A stretch of 64,000 bases of DNA from Colwellia psychrerythraea (GCF_000764225.1 NZ_JQED01000055.1:62001-126000); one strand, 5' to 3'. Shown: positions 8,901-18,450, numbered from the stretch's first letter. Made by a program: numbers and translations. The notes: a model not told the origin generated them from the letters alone.

Positions 8901-9113
8901 CTAGACCTCGCCTTTATTGAAAGATAGTAAGGGAGAGCCTTTGCTAGAGCCTCTATCAGAACCAAGAAAACTATTGCTTTCAATACTTAGGCTGATACTG
9001 CCCGTATTGTATTCTTTTGCAACAACGATACTTGCCATAATTATTGCCATGCAAATAACGGCAACATTGATGAATGTATCAAGTGAATGAAAATCAAAAA
9101 GTATCTTTTGCAT
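8901..9113 (-). CDS. Hypothetical small membrane protein
   Basis: 70 residues from the ATG at 9113 (MQKILFDFHSLDTFINVAVI), with GGA about 8 nt upstream. An in-frame ATG three codons earlier has no ribosome site. One hydrophobic segment (about residues 15-33) is followed by a polar, serine-rich tail. A convincing leftward terminator lies about 200 bp downstream (8671-8707), which gives modest support for a leftward transcript. No family recognised. Confidence 0.35.
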   Translation of the reverse strand: MQKILFDFHSLDTFINVAVICMAIIMASIVVAKEYNTGSISLSIESNSFLGSDRGSSKGSPLLSFNKGEV

Positions 9114-9438
9114 AACAAGCATCCAAAGTTATTTATAAAAGTTATGAATTAAAAAATTCAATAATTTAGGATGTTTGTTGAAATACATTTTGCTAACTCA
9201 TACGTATTGACCCTGAAAGTAATTGATTACAATGATTATCTATCAACTTTTCATCCTGAGTTAAATAGTATCAAGGGCTAACATGGGCAAAGCACCCATT
9301 AGACTAAATATTGAAACAGATCGTCTAAACAAGCAGCTACAGTGTTTTTTGTTTTTGTAATAATTAATACAGTTTTTCTTGTATTTCTGTTACATTATTT
9401 TAACAAATATTGTTGTGGCAATTTAAGGGTAATCTTCT

Positions 9439-9622
9439 ATGACAGAAATTGTACCTCACTCAGAAAAACCGTTAGAAACTAAGTCAGTAGTAATGCCGAA
9501 AGTAACAACTGAAAATCAGCTCAGCAGATTTGCCTCGCTTTTATAAAAAATACCGAGTGGTTGTCAACGTGATGAGTATTATTGGATTCAATAGCTTTAT
9601 TAAGTATTTCGAATCAGCATAA
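9439..9622 (+). pseudogene. Possible frameshifted remnant of a small gene
   Basis: An ATG at 9439 with AAGGG 9 nt upstream opens a 35-codon frame (MTEIVPHSEKPLETKSVVMP onward) ending in TAA at the end of CTTTTATAAAAAAT. One frame over, reading continues at once through FYKKYRVVVNVMSIIGFNSF to a stop at 9622. The A-rich junction is a plausible slippage site. The joined product would be about 60 residues and resembles nothing I recognise. It may be the decayed end of a gene or chance. The rest of 8802-9780 shows nothing more I can support. Confidence 0.25.
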
Positions 9623-9780
9623 TAAAAAGCAATAATGGCTTAATCAACCGCGCTATAATTTGCATTTGTGGTATATTTTATTTCAGTTTTTTCATCGATT
9701 TTTACATCGGAAGTTTAGGTTAATTCAACGTTTACTTGAGTAATTGATTGTTTTATCTGTTTTAAATAAAGGAGAACAGT

Positions 9781-11727
9781 GTGTTTATATTTTTAAGAAA
9801 GGCAATTTTGCTTGGCTTTATTTTCATCTCAGCAACTAGCTACGCTAAAAATTGGGATGGTATATTTGAGCGAGCGCAGTATCAAAATGCAAAAATATCT
9901 CCGGATGGCAAACACCTAGCCGTCTCAGTATTTAATAAAGGGGAGGCGAGTCTTGTTTTTGTTGATAGTAAGACACTAAAAGCGGTTTCAGGCTCTAAGC
10001 TTCCTAGCCGATTAGAAATTTATCAGTACTATTGGGTGAATAATGAACGCGTCGTGATCAGCCTTGCCAAGCGCGATCCTTGGATTGAAGAACCTCAACC
10101 TTATGGCGAGTTATTCGCGATAAATATGGATGGCTCAAGAGGTAAGATGATTTTTGGCTATCGAGCTGGTGAGACACAAACAGGCAGTTTTATCAAAAAG
10201 AAACAATCTACATTTGGTTGGGGGAAAATCATTGATATCCTGCCAGAAGATAAAAAGCATATTTTGATTAGTTCTACCCCGATGAGTACAACAGGGGAAA
10301 GAACCGCCACTGTGTTAAAACTGAATGTTTATACCGGAGTAATCAAAAGGAAAGTAGTTAAATCTCCTGTGCCATTTTCTCGGTTTATAACGGATAGTCA
10401 AGGTCAGGTTAAGTTTGTTGTAGGAATAGATGGCAATAATGATACTAAACTTTATTTTAGGAAAGAGGGTAAATGGCAACATATCCCTCAAGATATTGTC
10501 GGGTCACGGGTACAGCCACTGTTTATTGACGCATCAGGTAAGTCGCTCTATACCATTGATGATTACCAACAAGACATTAAAGGGATATTTAAGTTAAATT
10601 TAGAGAACTTTCAATATAAATCGGTTTACACAGATAAAAAAGTCAACATAACCAATGTCGAAATGACCACGGATAAGCGTTCAGCGTATGCCGTTCGAGT
10701 GGATGATGGTTACCCCGCTTACTTAATTCTCAATAAAAAGCATGAAGAAGCCAAAGCTTTTAAAGAGTTGTTAAAGCTGTTTCCTTATAGCTCAGTTAAT
10801 GTAACCAGCAAAACTAAGGATGGACAACGTTATGTGGTCTTTGTTTCATCTGATATTGATCCTGGCAGTTTATATTTGCTTGATAGAGAATCGAATAAAC
10901 TTAAGAGACTCTTTCAATTTAAACCCGAATTTCAAAGCGCTGACTTCGCTCAAGTTGAACCTATTAAATTTGAAGCATCCGATGGTTCAATGCTCAATGG
11001 TTTTTTTACCCAAGCAAAAGCAAAACAAAAAGGTGAGTTAGCTCCCACCGTTGTCTTAGTTCATGGCGGACCTCATGGCGTGAGAGATTATTGGGAGTTT
11101 TCTACTCAAGTCCAATATTTGGTTTCTAAAGGTTATTCTGTTTTACAGGTAAATTACCGTGGCTCAGGGGGATTTGGCGCTAATTATGAAAAATCAGGCT
11201 ATAGATCATGGGGAAGTCGAGTACAACAAGACATATTGGATGGTTACCAATGGTTAGTTAAAAATAACAAAGCGGCGGATAATAAAGTCTGTATTATGGG
11301 GGGGAGTTTTGGTGCCTATTCGGCGATACAAAGTGCAACCTTATACCCTGATGTTTATAAATGTGCCATAGCCAATGCCGGCATTTATGATTTAGAGTTA
11401 ATGTTTGAAGAAGGGGATATCCAGCAAAGGCGTTCAGGTATGAGCTATCTAAAACGCGTTTTAGGCACAGATGAGCAACTGCTAAAAAGTATGTCGCCCG
11501 TTAACTATGTGGAAAAAATACAAATACCTATTTTTTTGGCTCATGGCGAGAAAGATAAACGAGCCCCCTTTGAGCATGCAGAGCGATTAAGAGCAGCACT
11601 TGATAAGGAAAAAAAGGCATACGAATGGTTTGTCATTGGTGATGAAAGCCATGGTTTTTTTAACCCTGAAAATCAAAGAGCATATATGAAACAGGTTGTT
11701 GGCTTTTTAGATAAACACCTTTTGTAA
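9781..11727 (+). CDS. Secreted prolyl oligopeptidase-family (S9) peptidase
   Basis: 648 residues with an N-terminal signal peptide (LLGFIFISATSYA, cleavage near residue 22). A beta-propeller-like region runs to about residue 390 and a C-terminal alpha/beta hydrolase domain completes it. The catalytic triad is visible: S509 in GGSFGAYS, D592 in HGEKDKRAPF and H624 in DESHGF. VHGGPHG supplies the oxyanion loop. This matches periplasmic S9C-like acylaminoacyl/dipeptidyl peptidases of marine gammaproteobacteria. The start is GTG, 6 nt after an AAAGGAGA site. It is monocistronic. Likely role: periplasmic peptide breakdown; the specificity cannot be told. Confidence 0.93.
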   Translation: MFIFLRKAILLGFIFISATSYAKNWDGIFERAQYQNAKISPDGKHLAVSVFNKGEASLVFVDSKTLKAVSGSKLPSRLEIYQYYWVNNERVVISLAKRDPWIEEPQPYGELFAINMDGSRGKMIFGYRAGETQTGSFIKKKQSTFGWGKIIDILPEDKKHILISSTPMSTTGERTATVLKLNVYTGVIKRKVVKSPVPFSRFITDSQGQVKFVVGIDGNNDTKLYFRKEGKWQHIPQDIVGSRVQPLFIDASGKSLYTIDDYQQDIKGIFKLNLENFQYKSVYTDKKVNITNVEMTTDKRSAYAVRVDDGYPAYLILNKKHEEAKAFKELLKLFPYSSVNVTSKTKDGQRYVVFVSSDIDPGSLYLLDRESNKLKRLFQFKPEFQSADFAQVEPIKFEASDGSMLNGFFTQAKAKQKGELAPTVVLVHGGPHGVRDYWEFSTQVQYLVSKGYSVLQVNYRGSGGFGANYEKSGYRSWGSRVQQDILDGYQWLVKNNKAADNKVCIMGGSFGAYSAIQSATLYPDVYKCAIANAGIYDLELMFEEGDIQQRRSGMSYLKRVLGTDEQLLKSMSPVNYVEKIQIPIFLAHGEKDKRAPFEHAERLRAALDKEKKAYEWFVIGDESHGFFNPENQRAYMKQVVGFLDKHLL

Positions 11728-11785
11728 GTCTTATTTACATTTCATGTAGATGCCACTCTATTACTTAACTTATCAAAATAGAGAG

Positions 11786-11811
11786 AAAGCCAGCAACTAT
11801 GCTGGCTTTTT
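11786..11811. terminator. Bidirectional terminator
   Basis: AAAGCCAGC (11786-11794) pairs perfectly with GCTGGCTTT (11801-11809) across a 6-nt loop, with T-rich sequence to the right and A-rich to the left. It lies between the convergent S9 peptidase and triple-fusion genes and can serve both. Confidence 0.85.
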
Positions 11812-11836
11812 AATTAAACGAAAACAATAAAGCTTA

Positions 11837-14152
11837 TTAGTATTGATGCAAAGCATAACCACCTTTCAAATGGCCAACATTGTTAAAACCTAACCGTGCT
11901 AATGCTTGCGCAGCCAATTGCGAGCGACTACCACTGCGACAAACGAATACCAGCTCCTGTTCCTTTTGTTGCTGGTTCTTAACAAAGTGCACCAGCCGAG
12001 TTAAAGGTACATTGAATGTGAATTTTTTATCGTGTTGCAGTGCGTATTCGTGTGGTTCACGAATATCAATTAGCTTCATGTTCGTCGATGCCTTTACTGC
12101 CTTGGCTAAGCTGGCGCTGGTATATTCTCGTACCATAAATTCTTGGCAAGCAGCTATTAAGGCGCCACACATAATTTCTCTGTCTGGTTTATTCATAATT
12201 TTTTTATCCATGGCTATTTTTTGTCGAGAAAATTCTTCAGCATTTATTTCATCATTAATTACCTGAGTTAGTAGTGAGTTACGTGCCATTTCCGTTTCAA
12301 TACGGCTAGTAAATTCGTTGTTATAGTCGTGACTTGGACAAAGCAGGCTCTTGGTGCCGATAAGCGCTGTTAGCAACTGTAAGCTTGAGTACATAGCAGC
12401 TGCACTACTGTTTGAAAAGTTTGTTCTGCCAAGGCTGTTCATTAAAATTAAATCGCCACAGAAGGTATAATGAACCCTCAATTTATCGCTTGAGTCTTTG
12501 ATAGGTTCACATAGTACTAAGCTAATACTGTCGTTGGTATGACCCGGTGTCGCTATGTTAATTAACCACTTGTCGCCCAGTGTAATGTAAGGGTATTCAT
12601 GACCATTAATTGTCGTTAGTTTTGCATCTGCGGGCCAACCGAGTGAGTTTGTTTGCTGTTCGGCTAGTTGTGATTGAGCGATATTTTGACGACATGAAAT
12701 ATGGTCTGCATGGCTGTGAGTATCAATGACAGCGATTAACTCAAGGCCTCGACAAGTGAGTAATGTGTGTAAACGATCGGTTAGCTCTGGCAAAGGATCA
12801 ATAAAAACTGCTGATTTAGTTTTTTGATCTATGTATAACCAGCTACAACTTGCGCCGACTTTAAATTGCACAAGGCCATTTAGCTCAGCTTTAGCCTTGT
12901 TTTCTATAGTCGTTGTGTCGATAGTATTTTTATCAATAATCAAACAGCTTCGCTCTAATGCTTGCGCGGCGAAAACTATTCGACTGCAGGCACTGTCAAT
13001 TTCGCTTTGTGTCATTGCAGGTCCAAATGACATTCTAATTGCCGATTCACTTTGCCATGCTGGGAGTCCCATGGCATCTAACACAAAACTACGTGTTATC
13101 TTAGAGCTGCAAGCTGAACCAGAGCTTACGCGGATATTAGCTGAATCAAATAAGTCCATTATTTCTTTTGAGCTTAATCCTGGGATGGCAAAATTAATGG
13201 TGGTCGGCACAGAGTTTTCAAAACTATGATTAAAAACAACTTCAGGAAATGCTTGAGTTAATGCTAAGACAATTTGCTGGCGAAATGAGTGTAGGTTTTC
13301 AACCGAAGTAAAATTTGATTCATTCTCATCAAGAAGCATAGTAAATATAACGCTTAGAGCCGCTAAACCCGGTAAGTTCTCGGTGCCGGAGCGTAAACCG
13401 CTTTCTTGACCGCCGCCAGCGATAAAAGGAGTGAACGGCGCATTTTCTTTAACATACATAAAACCAATGCCTTTGGGCGCATAAAGTTTGTGACCGCTAA
13501 AAGGTGCATAATCGATAGTTGTTTGCCCTAAGGATAAGTCTGTTTTACCTAAAGCTTGAACGCAGTCTACCATCCACGCTACCTTGGGATTATTGGCTCG
13601 TATGGTTTGATCTAGTAAACTTATATCTTGATAAACACCGGTTTCATTGTTTACCGCCATGGTACAAATCATCAAAGCGTTAGGTACTTCTTTAGCGATG
13701 AATTCCATATCAAGTTGCCCTTTTTCATTCACAGGGATCGCAACTATCTCAGCGTTTAACTCAAGTACTTCATTCCAATGTTTTAGTGATTCTGGTACCG
13801 CTTTATGTTCTGTTGCGCCGTATAAAAGGCTATAGTTTTCGTTGCAATTAAGTGTTTTTTTAGCATTGACTAATGCAGACAGTATTGCTGTTTGAATACC
13901 TTCAGTTGCACCGCTGGTGAAGATTATTTTGCCTTCATCGGTGCCAACAATGCGTTTTGCTTGTTGACGGGTTTTGTCGACTATCTGTTTCGCTTGCAAG
14001 CCAGTAACATGACTACTGCTAGGGTTGCCAAAGAAAGTTTCCATTGTTGATAATGCTGCAGAGGCCGCTTGCGGTAATACTTGCGTGGTCGCATTGGCAT
14101 CGAGATAAATTAAATTGAGTGGCTGGTGAGTATCGCTAAGTCGTTTATTCAT
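11837..14152 (-). CDS. Triple fusion: cysteine desulfurase, ETHE1-like MBL domain, rhodanese
   Basis: 771 residues in three sulfur-chemistry modules. Residues 15-400 form a NifS/IscS-type class V aminotransferase: H116 over the cofactor, D196 and Q199, Schiff-base lysine K222 (SGHKLYAPKG) and catalytic cysteine C348 (SSGSACSS). Residues about 430-650 form a metallo-beta-lactamase domain like persulfide dioxygenase ETHE1: H479/H481/D483/H484 (THSHADH), H538, D567 and H608 (PSHDY), with GRTNF as in that family. Residues about 690-771 form a rhodanese domain with catalytic C738 (VCRSGSRS). All key residues are present, so all three should be active. The likely path is cysteine sulfur to protein persulfide, then oxidation or transfer. 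Monocistronic and divergent from the BASS transporter gene. Confidence 0.92.
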   Translation of the reverse strand: MNKRLSDTHQPLNLIYLDANATTQVLPQAASAALSTMETFFGNPSSSHVTGLQAKQIVDKTRQQAKRIVGTDEGKIIFTSGATEGIQTAILSALVNAKKTLNCNENYSLLYGATEHKAVPESLKHWNEVLELNAEIVAIPVNEKGQLDMEFIAKEVPNALMICTMAVNNETGVYQDISLLDQTIRANNPKVAWMVDCVQALGKTDLSLGQTTIDYAPFSGHKLYAPKGIGFMYVKENAPFTPFIAGGGQESGLRSGTENLPGLAALSVIFTMLLDENESNFTSVENLHSFRQQIVLALTQAFPEVVFNHSFENSVPTTINFAIPGLSSKEIMDLFDSANIRVSSGSACSSKITRSFVLDAMGLPAWQSESAIRMSFGPAMTQSEIDSACSRIVFAAQALERSCLIIDKNTIDTTTIENKAKAELNGLVQFKVGASCSWLYIDQKTKSAVFIDPLPELTDRLHTLLTCRGLELIAVIDTHSHADHISCRQNIAQSQLAEQQTNSLGWPADAKLTTINGHEYPYITLGDKWLINIATPGHTNDSISLVLCEPIKDSSDKLRVHYTFCGDLILMNSLGRTNFSNSSAAAMYSSLQLLTALIGTKSLLCPSHDYNNEFTSRIETEMARNSLLTQVINDEINAEEFSRQKIAMDKKIMNKPDREIMCGALIAACQEFMVREYTSASLAKAVKASTNMKLIDIREPHEYALQHDKKFTFNVPLTRLVHFVKNQQQKEQELVFVCRSGSRSQLAAQALARLGFNNVGHLKGGYALHQY

Positions 14153-14450
14153 GAGACTCTCTTAAATAGTATTAAGTTATCTTGTTAATCTATCGCTTTA
14201 AGGGGAAGTCAAAAGGCTAAATTTAACAAGTTTTTACGTGAAGTTATTGTTCCATGTAGCAGAAAGTATTGTTTTGCTTATTTTTTTTAAAAGCAGTTAT
14301 TGTTAGGTTTATATTCTAATATTTTGCTGAATTGGGGAAATTAAAACCATTTATGTTGGTTTTATGCTGGTTTCGGTTCTTTTTGTTTTATAGTTGATGT
14401 GAATTTTATAAAAGAGTTAATAAATGTTTGTTACAACGGCTATATTCACT

Positions 14451-14478
14451 CTGCCTAGGCAGTTGAATAAGTTATAAT
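14451..14478 (+). promoter_or_regulatory. Palindrome and -10 box upstream of the BASS transporter gene
   Basis: A perfect 12-bp palindrome CTGCCTAGGCAG (14451-14462) sits 10 bp before TATAAT (14473-14478), where the -35/spacer region of a promoter would lie. No good -35 hexamer is present, so this may be an activated or repressed promoter. The rest of the 371-bp divergent gap (14153-14523) is AT-rich with no further feature I can support. Confidence 0.4.
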
Positions 14479-14523
14479 GCGCTTTTATCAACAAAATCAA
14501 CTGGGTGTTGGGTATCAATTAAT

Positions 14524-15387
14524 ATGGAAATGATTGAATTAGCAGTTCCTGTGCTGGTGTTTTTTTTAATGTTTATCATAGGTGCAAGCATAGAGAAAAC
14601 AGAGATAGAAAACCTTAGGGCGCAAAAGAAACAAGTTATCGCTGTGACTCTTGGACAAATGTTGTTGTTACCCCTTAGCGCTTGGTTAATCATTAAGGTG
14701 ATGCAACCTCCTAGTTTAGTGGCTGGAGGCATGTTATTAGTCTCCCTTTGTCCAGGTGGGGCTGTTTCAAATATTTATAGTTTTTTAGCAAAAGCTAATG
14801 TGGCGCTATCAGTTACCTTAACCGCTTTTAATGGTGTGGTCTCAGTACTTGTTTTGCCGCTGGTGATGTTAACTGTATTCCCTTCTTTATTAGGTGTTGA
14901 TTTCCCTTTAGAAAATATTATTGTGAAGCAAGCGCTTCAGCTCGTCTTATTGCTACTTTGTCCCGTTGTGCTTGGTATGATAGTTAGGTCTGTTAAGCCT
15001 GAATTGATGGTCAAACTTATGCCACCCTTGGAGAAAATAGGTGCAGTAGGATTACTATTACTTTTGTTAGCGATTTTCTCTAAATTTCATCAAAAAATTG
15101 TTGAGCAATTATCTTCATTACTCTTATTGGCATTGATGTTCACTTTTGCTTCATTGGTCATTGCATATTGTTTAAGTTATTTTTTACAACTCAATAATAA
15201 GGATGAGGCTGCCGTGGTGATCGAGTTTCCTGTGCGAAATCTTGCTTTGGCAGCCTTGATTGCAGTTAGTATCTTTAATAATTCTGACTATTTACTATTT
15301 GCTGCTGTCTTTTTTGTGATTCAAACACCTATTATGCTATGCATCATCAGCCTGTATCGTTCCGCGTTATCAAGAAGTAGGCTCTAA
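14524..15387 (+). CDS. BASS-family (bile acid:sodium symporter) transporter
   Basis: 287 residues, almost entirely hydrophobic, with about nine predicted membrane segments. The family signature is visible in LVSLCPGGAVSNIYSFLAKANVALSVTLTA around residues 75-105 and in the related crossover region EFPVRNLALAALIAVSIF near 235. Members move organic anions such as bile acids, pyruvate, pantothenate or other carboxylates with sodium across the inner membrane; the substrate here cannot be told. It is divergent from the sulfur-transfer fusion and convergent with the AraC gene, leaving only 5 bp between the stops. No strong ribosome site is visible. Confidence 0.87.
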   Translation: MEMIELAVPVLVFFLMFIIGASIEKTEIENLRAQKKQVIAVTLGQMLLLPLSAWLIIKVMQPPSLVAGGMLLVSLCPGGAVSNIYSFLAKANVALSVTLTAFNGVVSVLVLPLVMLTVFPSLLGVDFPLENIIVKQALQLVLLLLCPVVLGMIVRSVKPELMVKLMPPLEKIGAVGLLLLLLAIFSKFHQKIVEQLSSLLLLALMFTFASLVIAYCLSYFLQLNNKDEAAVVIEFPVRNLALAALIAVSIFNNSDYLLFAAVFFVIQTPIMLCIISLYRSALSRSRL

Positions 15388-15392
15388 GCTCA

Positions 15393-16382
15393 TTAAACCA
15401 TGGTATTGTTATTGAGTGTCACAGAAGGTAACTCTTGAAATAGTTGACGGTATTCTCCAGCAAACCGGCCCAACTCTATAAAGCCCCAATTTAATGCTAT
15501 ATCGACAATACGATCTTTTTTGGGGTGAGCGAGGACTAAATCACGTTTTACACCATTAAGGCGAACCAAGCGTAAATAGCGTATTGGTGTAATGCCTAGG
15601 TACTCTTTAAATGCGTACTGAAGATTCCTTTCACTTAACTGTGCAATATTACAAAGTTCAGGAATCGTCGGGACTTGAGCGGCATAGTGGTGAAGGTAAT
15701 CAATCACTAAACGTACACCTTTGACTCTGTTAGATTGATTTACTTGTTGCTCATTAATGGGAGTTGTTTTAGTGAGTACAGCCAAAGTCAGTCTTAAAAT
15801 ACTATCTGCTAGCATGCGTTGAGCATTTTCTTTTTTTAATATTTCGGGACTATTTTGTACTGTCGTAAGAATACTCTCTAGACCATCAGCATAGTTTTTT
15901 AATGACGAAGGCTCAGTTAAAGAAGCTTTACTGATTAACCAGATATTTGGAATTTCTTCACCGGTGAGTAATTCAATATTACGGCAAAAAGTCTCTCTAT
16001 CAAATGCGGCAACGATAAATTTTAAATGTTGTTTAAAACTGGCATCCCAAAAACCACCCGTAGCTTGCAATATGGTATTTTTTCCTCTTTGTTTTCCACA
16101 ATAGTTAAAGTTGTCGGCATTTGAAATTACTGCTGCAAATGGAAGAAACGTGCTTGCAGGGGCTGCTTCAATTAATGCCCCCGCATTGAGGTTTTCTCGA
16201 AAAATTTGTACGTCACCTAAGTTGGCTTCTAGATATTCACCATTTAGTTTGCCTGGTTGCAATTGAGTATATCGTCGATTTTTATGAAGCTGAAATTGTG
16301 ATAGTTCGTCAACATCTGATGTTGATATTTCTCTGACAATACTGTCAGTAGTGGTATAGGGAACTGCTTGGTGAATTTCCAT
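15393..16382 (-). CDS. AraC-family transcriptional regulator
   Basis: 329 residues. The C-terminal 100 residues hold the two AraC helix-turn-helix motifs (IPELCNIAQLSERNLQYAFK and IVDIALNWGFIELGRFAGEY, with the usual KEYLGITPIRYLR linker). The N-terminal 220 residues form an effector domain that I do not recognise. The gene is divergent from the lipoprotein sulfatase with a 255-bp gap, so it probably controls sulfatase expression. No ligand can be inferred beyond a possible sulfated substrate. Confidence 0.9.
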   Translation of the reverse strand: MEIHQAVPYTTTDSIVREISTSDVDELSQFQLHKNRRYTQLQPGKLNGEYLEANLGDVQIFRENLNAGALIEAAPASTFLPFAAVISNADNFNYCGKQRGKNTILQATGGFWDASFKQHLKFIVAAFDRETFCRNIELLTGEEIPNIWLISKASLTEPSSLKNYADGLESILTTVQNSPEILKKENAQRMLADSILRLTLAVLTKTTPINEQQVNQSNRVKGVRLVIDYLHHYAAQVPTIPELCNIAQLSERNLQYAFKEYLGITPIRYLRLVRLNGVKRDLVLAHPKKDRIVDIALNWGFIELGRFAGEYRQLFQELPSVTLNNNTMV

Positions 16383-16637
16383 CGCTTATTAACGTCCTTT
16401 ATTTATAAGCATTTTTTGTCTCGTTAAATTAATCGTGACATAAATAGCACGTTTTCGGAAACTGCATACTCATGCCTATTCAACGTTAATATACTTTCTC
16501 AGATACTATAAATGGATTTTAAAGCTCAATACAGCGTTATTTCTACTGTATTTGAGTGGCCGTCATTTTGGATGTAAGCCGACGAAGTCCACGGGGAAAA
16601 TGAATTTAATCACTATAAAGGCACTTTGGAAACTTTT

Positions 16638-18389
16638 ATGAAAAAAATAATAAGTATTCTTTCAACGGTTATATTACTAACCAGTTGTGCAGAAAAAACC
16701 GAATCAGTCTCAGCCAATGTGGCTGCGGGGCCCGAGGCTAAGAAACCCAATATTTTGCTCTTGGTGGCAGATGATACTGCCTTTGGTGATATCGGAGCCT
16801 ATGGCTCAGAGGTTCACACACCGAATATGAATAAAATTGCTGATGCGGGCATTCGCTTTACTAACTTCCACGTGTCTCCTGTTTGTTCAGTAACACGTTC
16901 AATGCTTTTTACCGGTAACGATAATATTGAAGTGGGTTTAGGATCTTTTGATTACTCTATTTACCCGCCGACCAGAGGTAAAAAAGGTTATGAAGGTTAT
17001 CTCACTAAAGATGCCGTAACAATTTCGGAGTTATTAAATGATGATGGTTATGAAGTATATAAATCAGGTAAATGGCATTTAGGTGGTGAAGAGTCCGGCG
17101 GCAAAGGACCACTCGAGTGGGGCTTCACTAAAGAATTTGGTATTTTATCTGGAGGCTCTAACCATTGGAATGATTTAGCCATGACGCCTGATTTTAAAGA
17201 TCCTAATGGTCTTAATGTTAAAAGAAAAGAAGACTGGACGTTAAACGGCGAAGAATATGATCGCCCTGACGGGGTATATTCTGGTGAGATATACACTAAT
17301 CAGATGTTAGCGTTTATTAAAGGTGCTAAAAAGGATACACCTTGGTTTGCTTATATGGCGTTCACAACTGCGCACTTTCCTATTCAAGCTCCTCAAGAGT
17401 TGATCATGAAATATTATCCTAAGTACCTAGAGTTAGGTTATGCAGGATTGAAGAAATCCCGTTATGAAAGTTTAAAAGCGCAAGGTTTGATTTCACACGA
17501 AGCTACAGAAGCACCGTTTAATAGTTTAACGAAAAAATGGCAAGATCTCTCTCAAGAAAATAAAGAGAAACAAGCTAAAATCATGGCAACGTACGCGGCC
17601 ATGATTGAAGATCAAGATAATCGTATCGGTCAAATTTTAGCTTACCTGAGAGAATCAGGTCAGTTAGATAATACCTTAGTTGTTTATATGACAGATAACG
17701 GCCCTGAAGGTTTTGAACCGACCAATCCAAAAACTGGTAATCCCGAAATGGCAAAATGGCTTGAGAATCAATTTGATTCATCTTTTGAAGCCATTGGAAC
17801 TGCAAACTCGGAAAATGTTATTGGCACTTCTTGGGCAAATGCTGCTACTGGCGGATTACAATGGTGGAAGTGGTTTGTTGGTGAGGGTGGTATACGTGTT
17901 CCTCTAATGATAGTACCGCCAGGTGGTTTCAGCACTGATTATGCTAGAGCGGGTCAAAAGTCAAACGCGGTTGTTTATGTGAAAGATGTTCCTATGACTA
18001 TTTTGGAATACGCCAATGTTGAACACCCGATGACTGAGTATAAAAGTAAAAAGGTAATACCGCCAAGTGGCATCAGCATCAAACCTTTTTTAGATGGACA
18101 ATCTGATGTGGTTAGAACCGAGAGTGACTGGTGGGCATTTGAACTCTTTGGTAATGGTTATGTGATGCAAGGTGAATTTAAAGCGATGAAAGTTAGAACC
18201 GGTATGTTCGGAGATGGCAAATGGCACTTATATAACGTGGTCTCCGATCCATCAGAGTCTAAGCCGTTAGAAGCTAAGCACCCAGAGAAACTAAAAGCAA
18301 TGATTTCCCTTTATGAGAGCTATATTGCAAAAAATAATATCTTACCAGTAGATTCCGCTTGGAGTGCATTCCAAGGGGCAAGCCAATAA
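16638..18389 (+). CDS. Lipoprotein sulfatase (alkaline phosphatase superfamily)
   Basis: 583 residues from the ATG at 16638 (GGA 7 nt upstream). An in-frame TTG four codons earlier is less likely. The signal peptide ends in the lipobox LLTSC, so it should be a lipid-anchored periplasmic or outer-membrane protein. Sulfatase features: metal-binding LLVADDTAFGDIG, GKWHLG, TDNGPEG and a C-terminal sulfatase subdomain. The residue that becomes formylglycine is expected at C83 in VCSVTRSMLFTG. The third position is valine where the signature normally has proline or alanine, so maturation may be atypical. It hydrolyses sulfate esters, with algal polysaccharides or aryl sulfates the likely substrates. 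Divergent AraC regulator. Confidence 0.9.
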   Translation: MKKIISILSTVILLTSCAEKTESVSANVAAGPEAKKPNILLLVADDTAFGDIGAYGSEVHTPNMNKIADAGIRFTNFHVSPVCSVTRSMLFTGNDNIEVGLGSFDYSIYPPTRGKKGYEGYLTKDAVTISELLNDDGYEVYKSGKWHLGGEESGGKGPLEWGFTKEFGILSGGSNHWNDLAMTPDFKDPNGLNVKRKEDWTLNGEEYDRPDGVYSGEIYTNQMLAFIKGAKKDTPWFAYMAFTTAHFPIQAPQELIMKYYPKYLELGYAGLKKSRYESLKAQGLISHEATEAPFNSLTKKWQDLSQENKEKQAKIMATYAAMIEDQDNRIGQILAYLRESGQLDNTLVVYMTDNGPEGFEPTNPKTGNPEMAKWLENQFDSSFEAIGTANSENVIGTSWANAATGGLQWWKWFVGEGGIRVPLMIVPPGGFSTDYARAGQKSNAVVYVKDVPMTILEYANVEHPMTEYKSKKVIPPSGISIKPFLDGQSDVVRTESDWWAFELFGNGYVMQGEFKAMKVRTGMFGDGKWHLYNVVSDPSESKPLEAKHPEKLKAMISLYESYIAKNNILPVDSAWSAFQGASQ

Positions 18390-18415
18390 GTCACACCGTT
18401 AATTGTGATGATAAT

Positions 18416-18450
18416 AAAAGGTGATGTGCTAAATGAGTACATCATCTTTT
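18416..18450 (+). terminator. Terminator after the sulfatase gene
   Basis: AAAAGGTGATGT pairs with ACATCATCTTTT (one mismatch) and is followed by T residues, 27 bp after the sulfatase stop. The 476-bp gap from here to bufA1 has a second terminator-like hairpin at 18719-18751 and a 21-codon ORF (18586-18651) after a GGGGGA sequence, which I do not trust as a gene. Confidence 0.75.

Noticed and set aside
15387..15393. Overlapping or fused BASS and AraC genes
   Set aside because: They are convergent with separate stops 5 bp apart; both proteins are full length.
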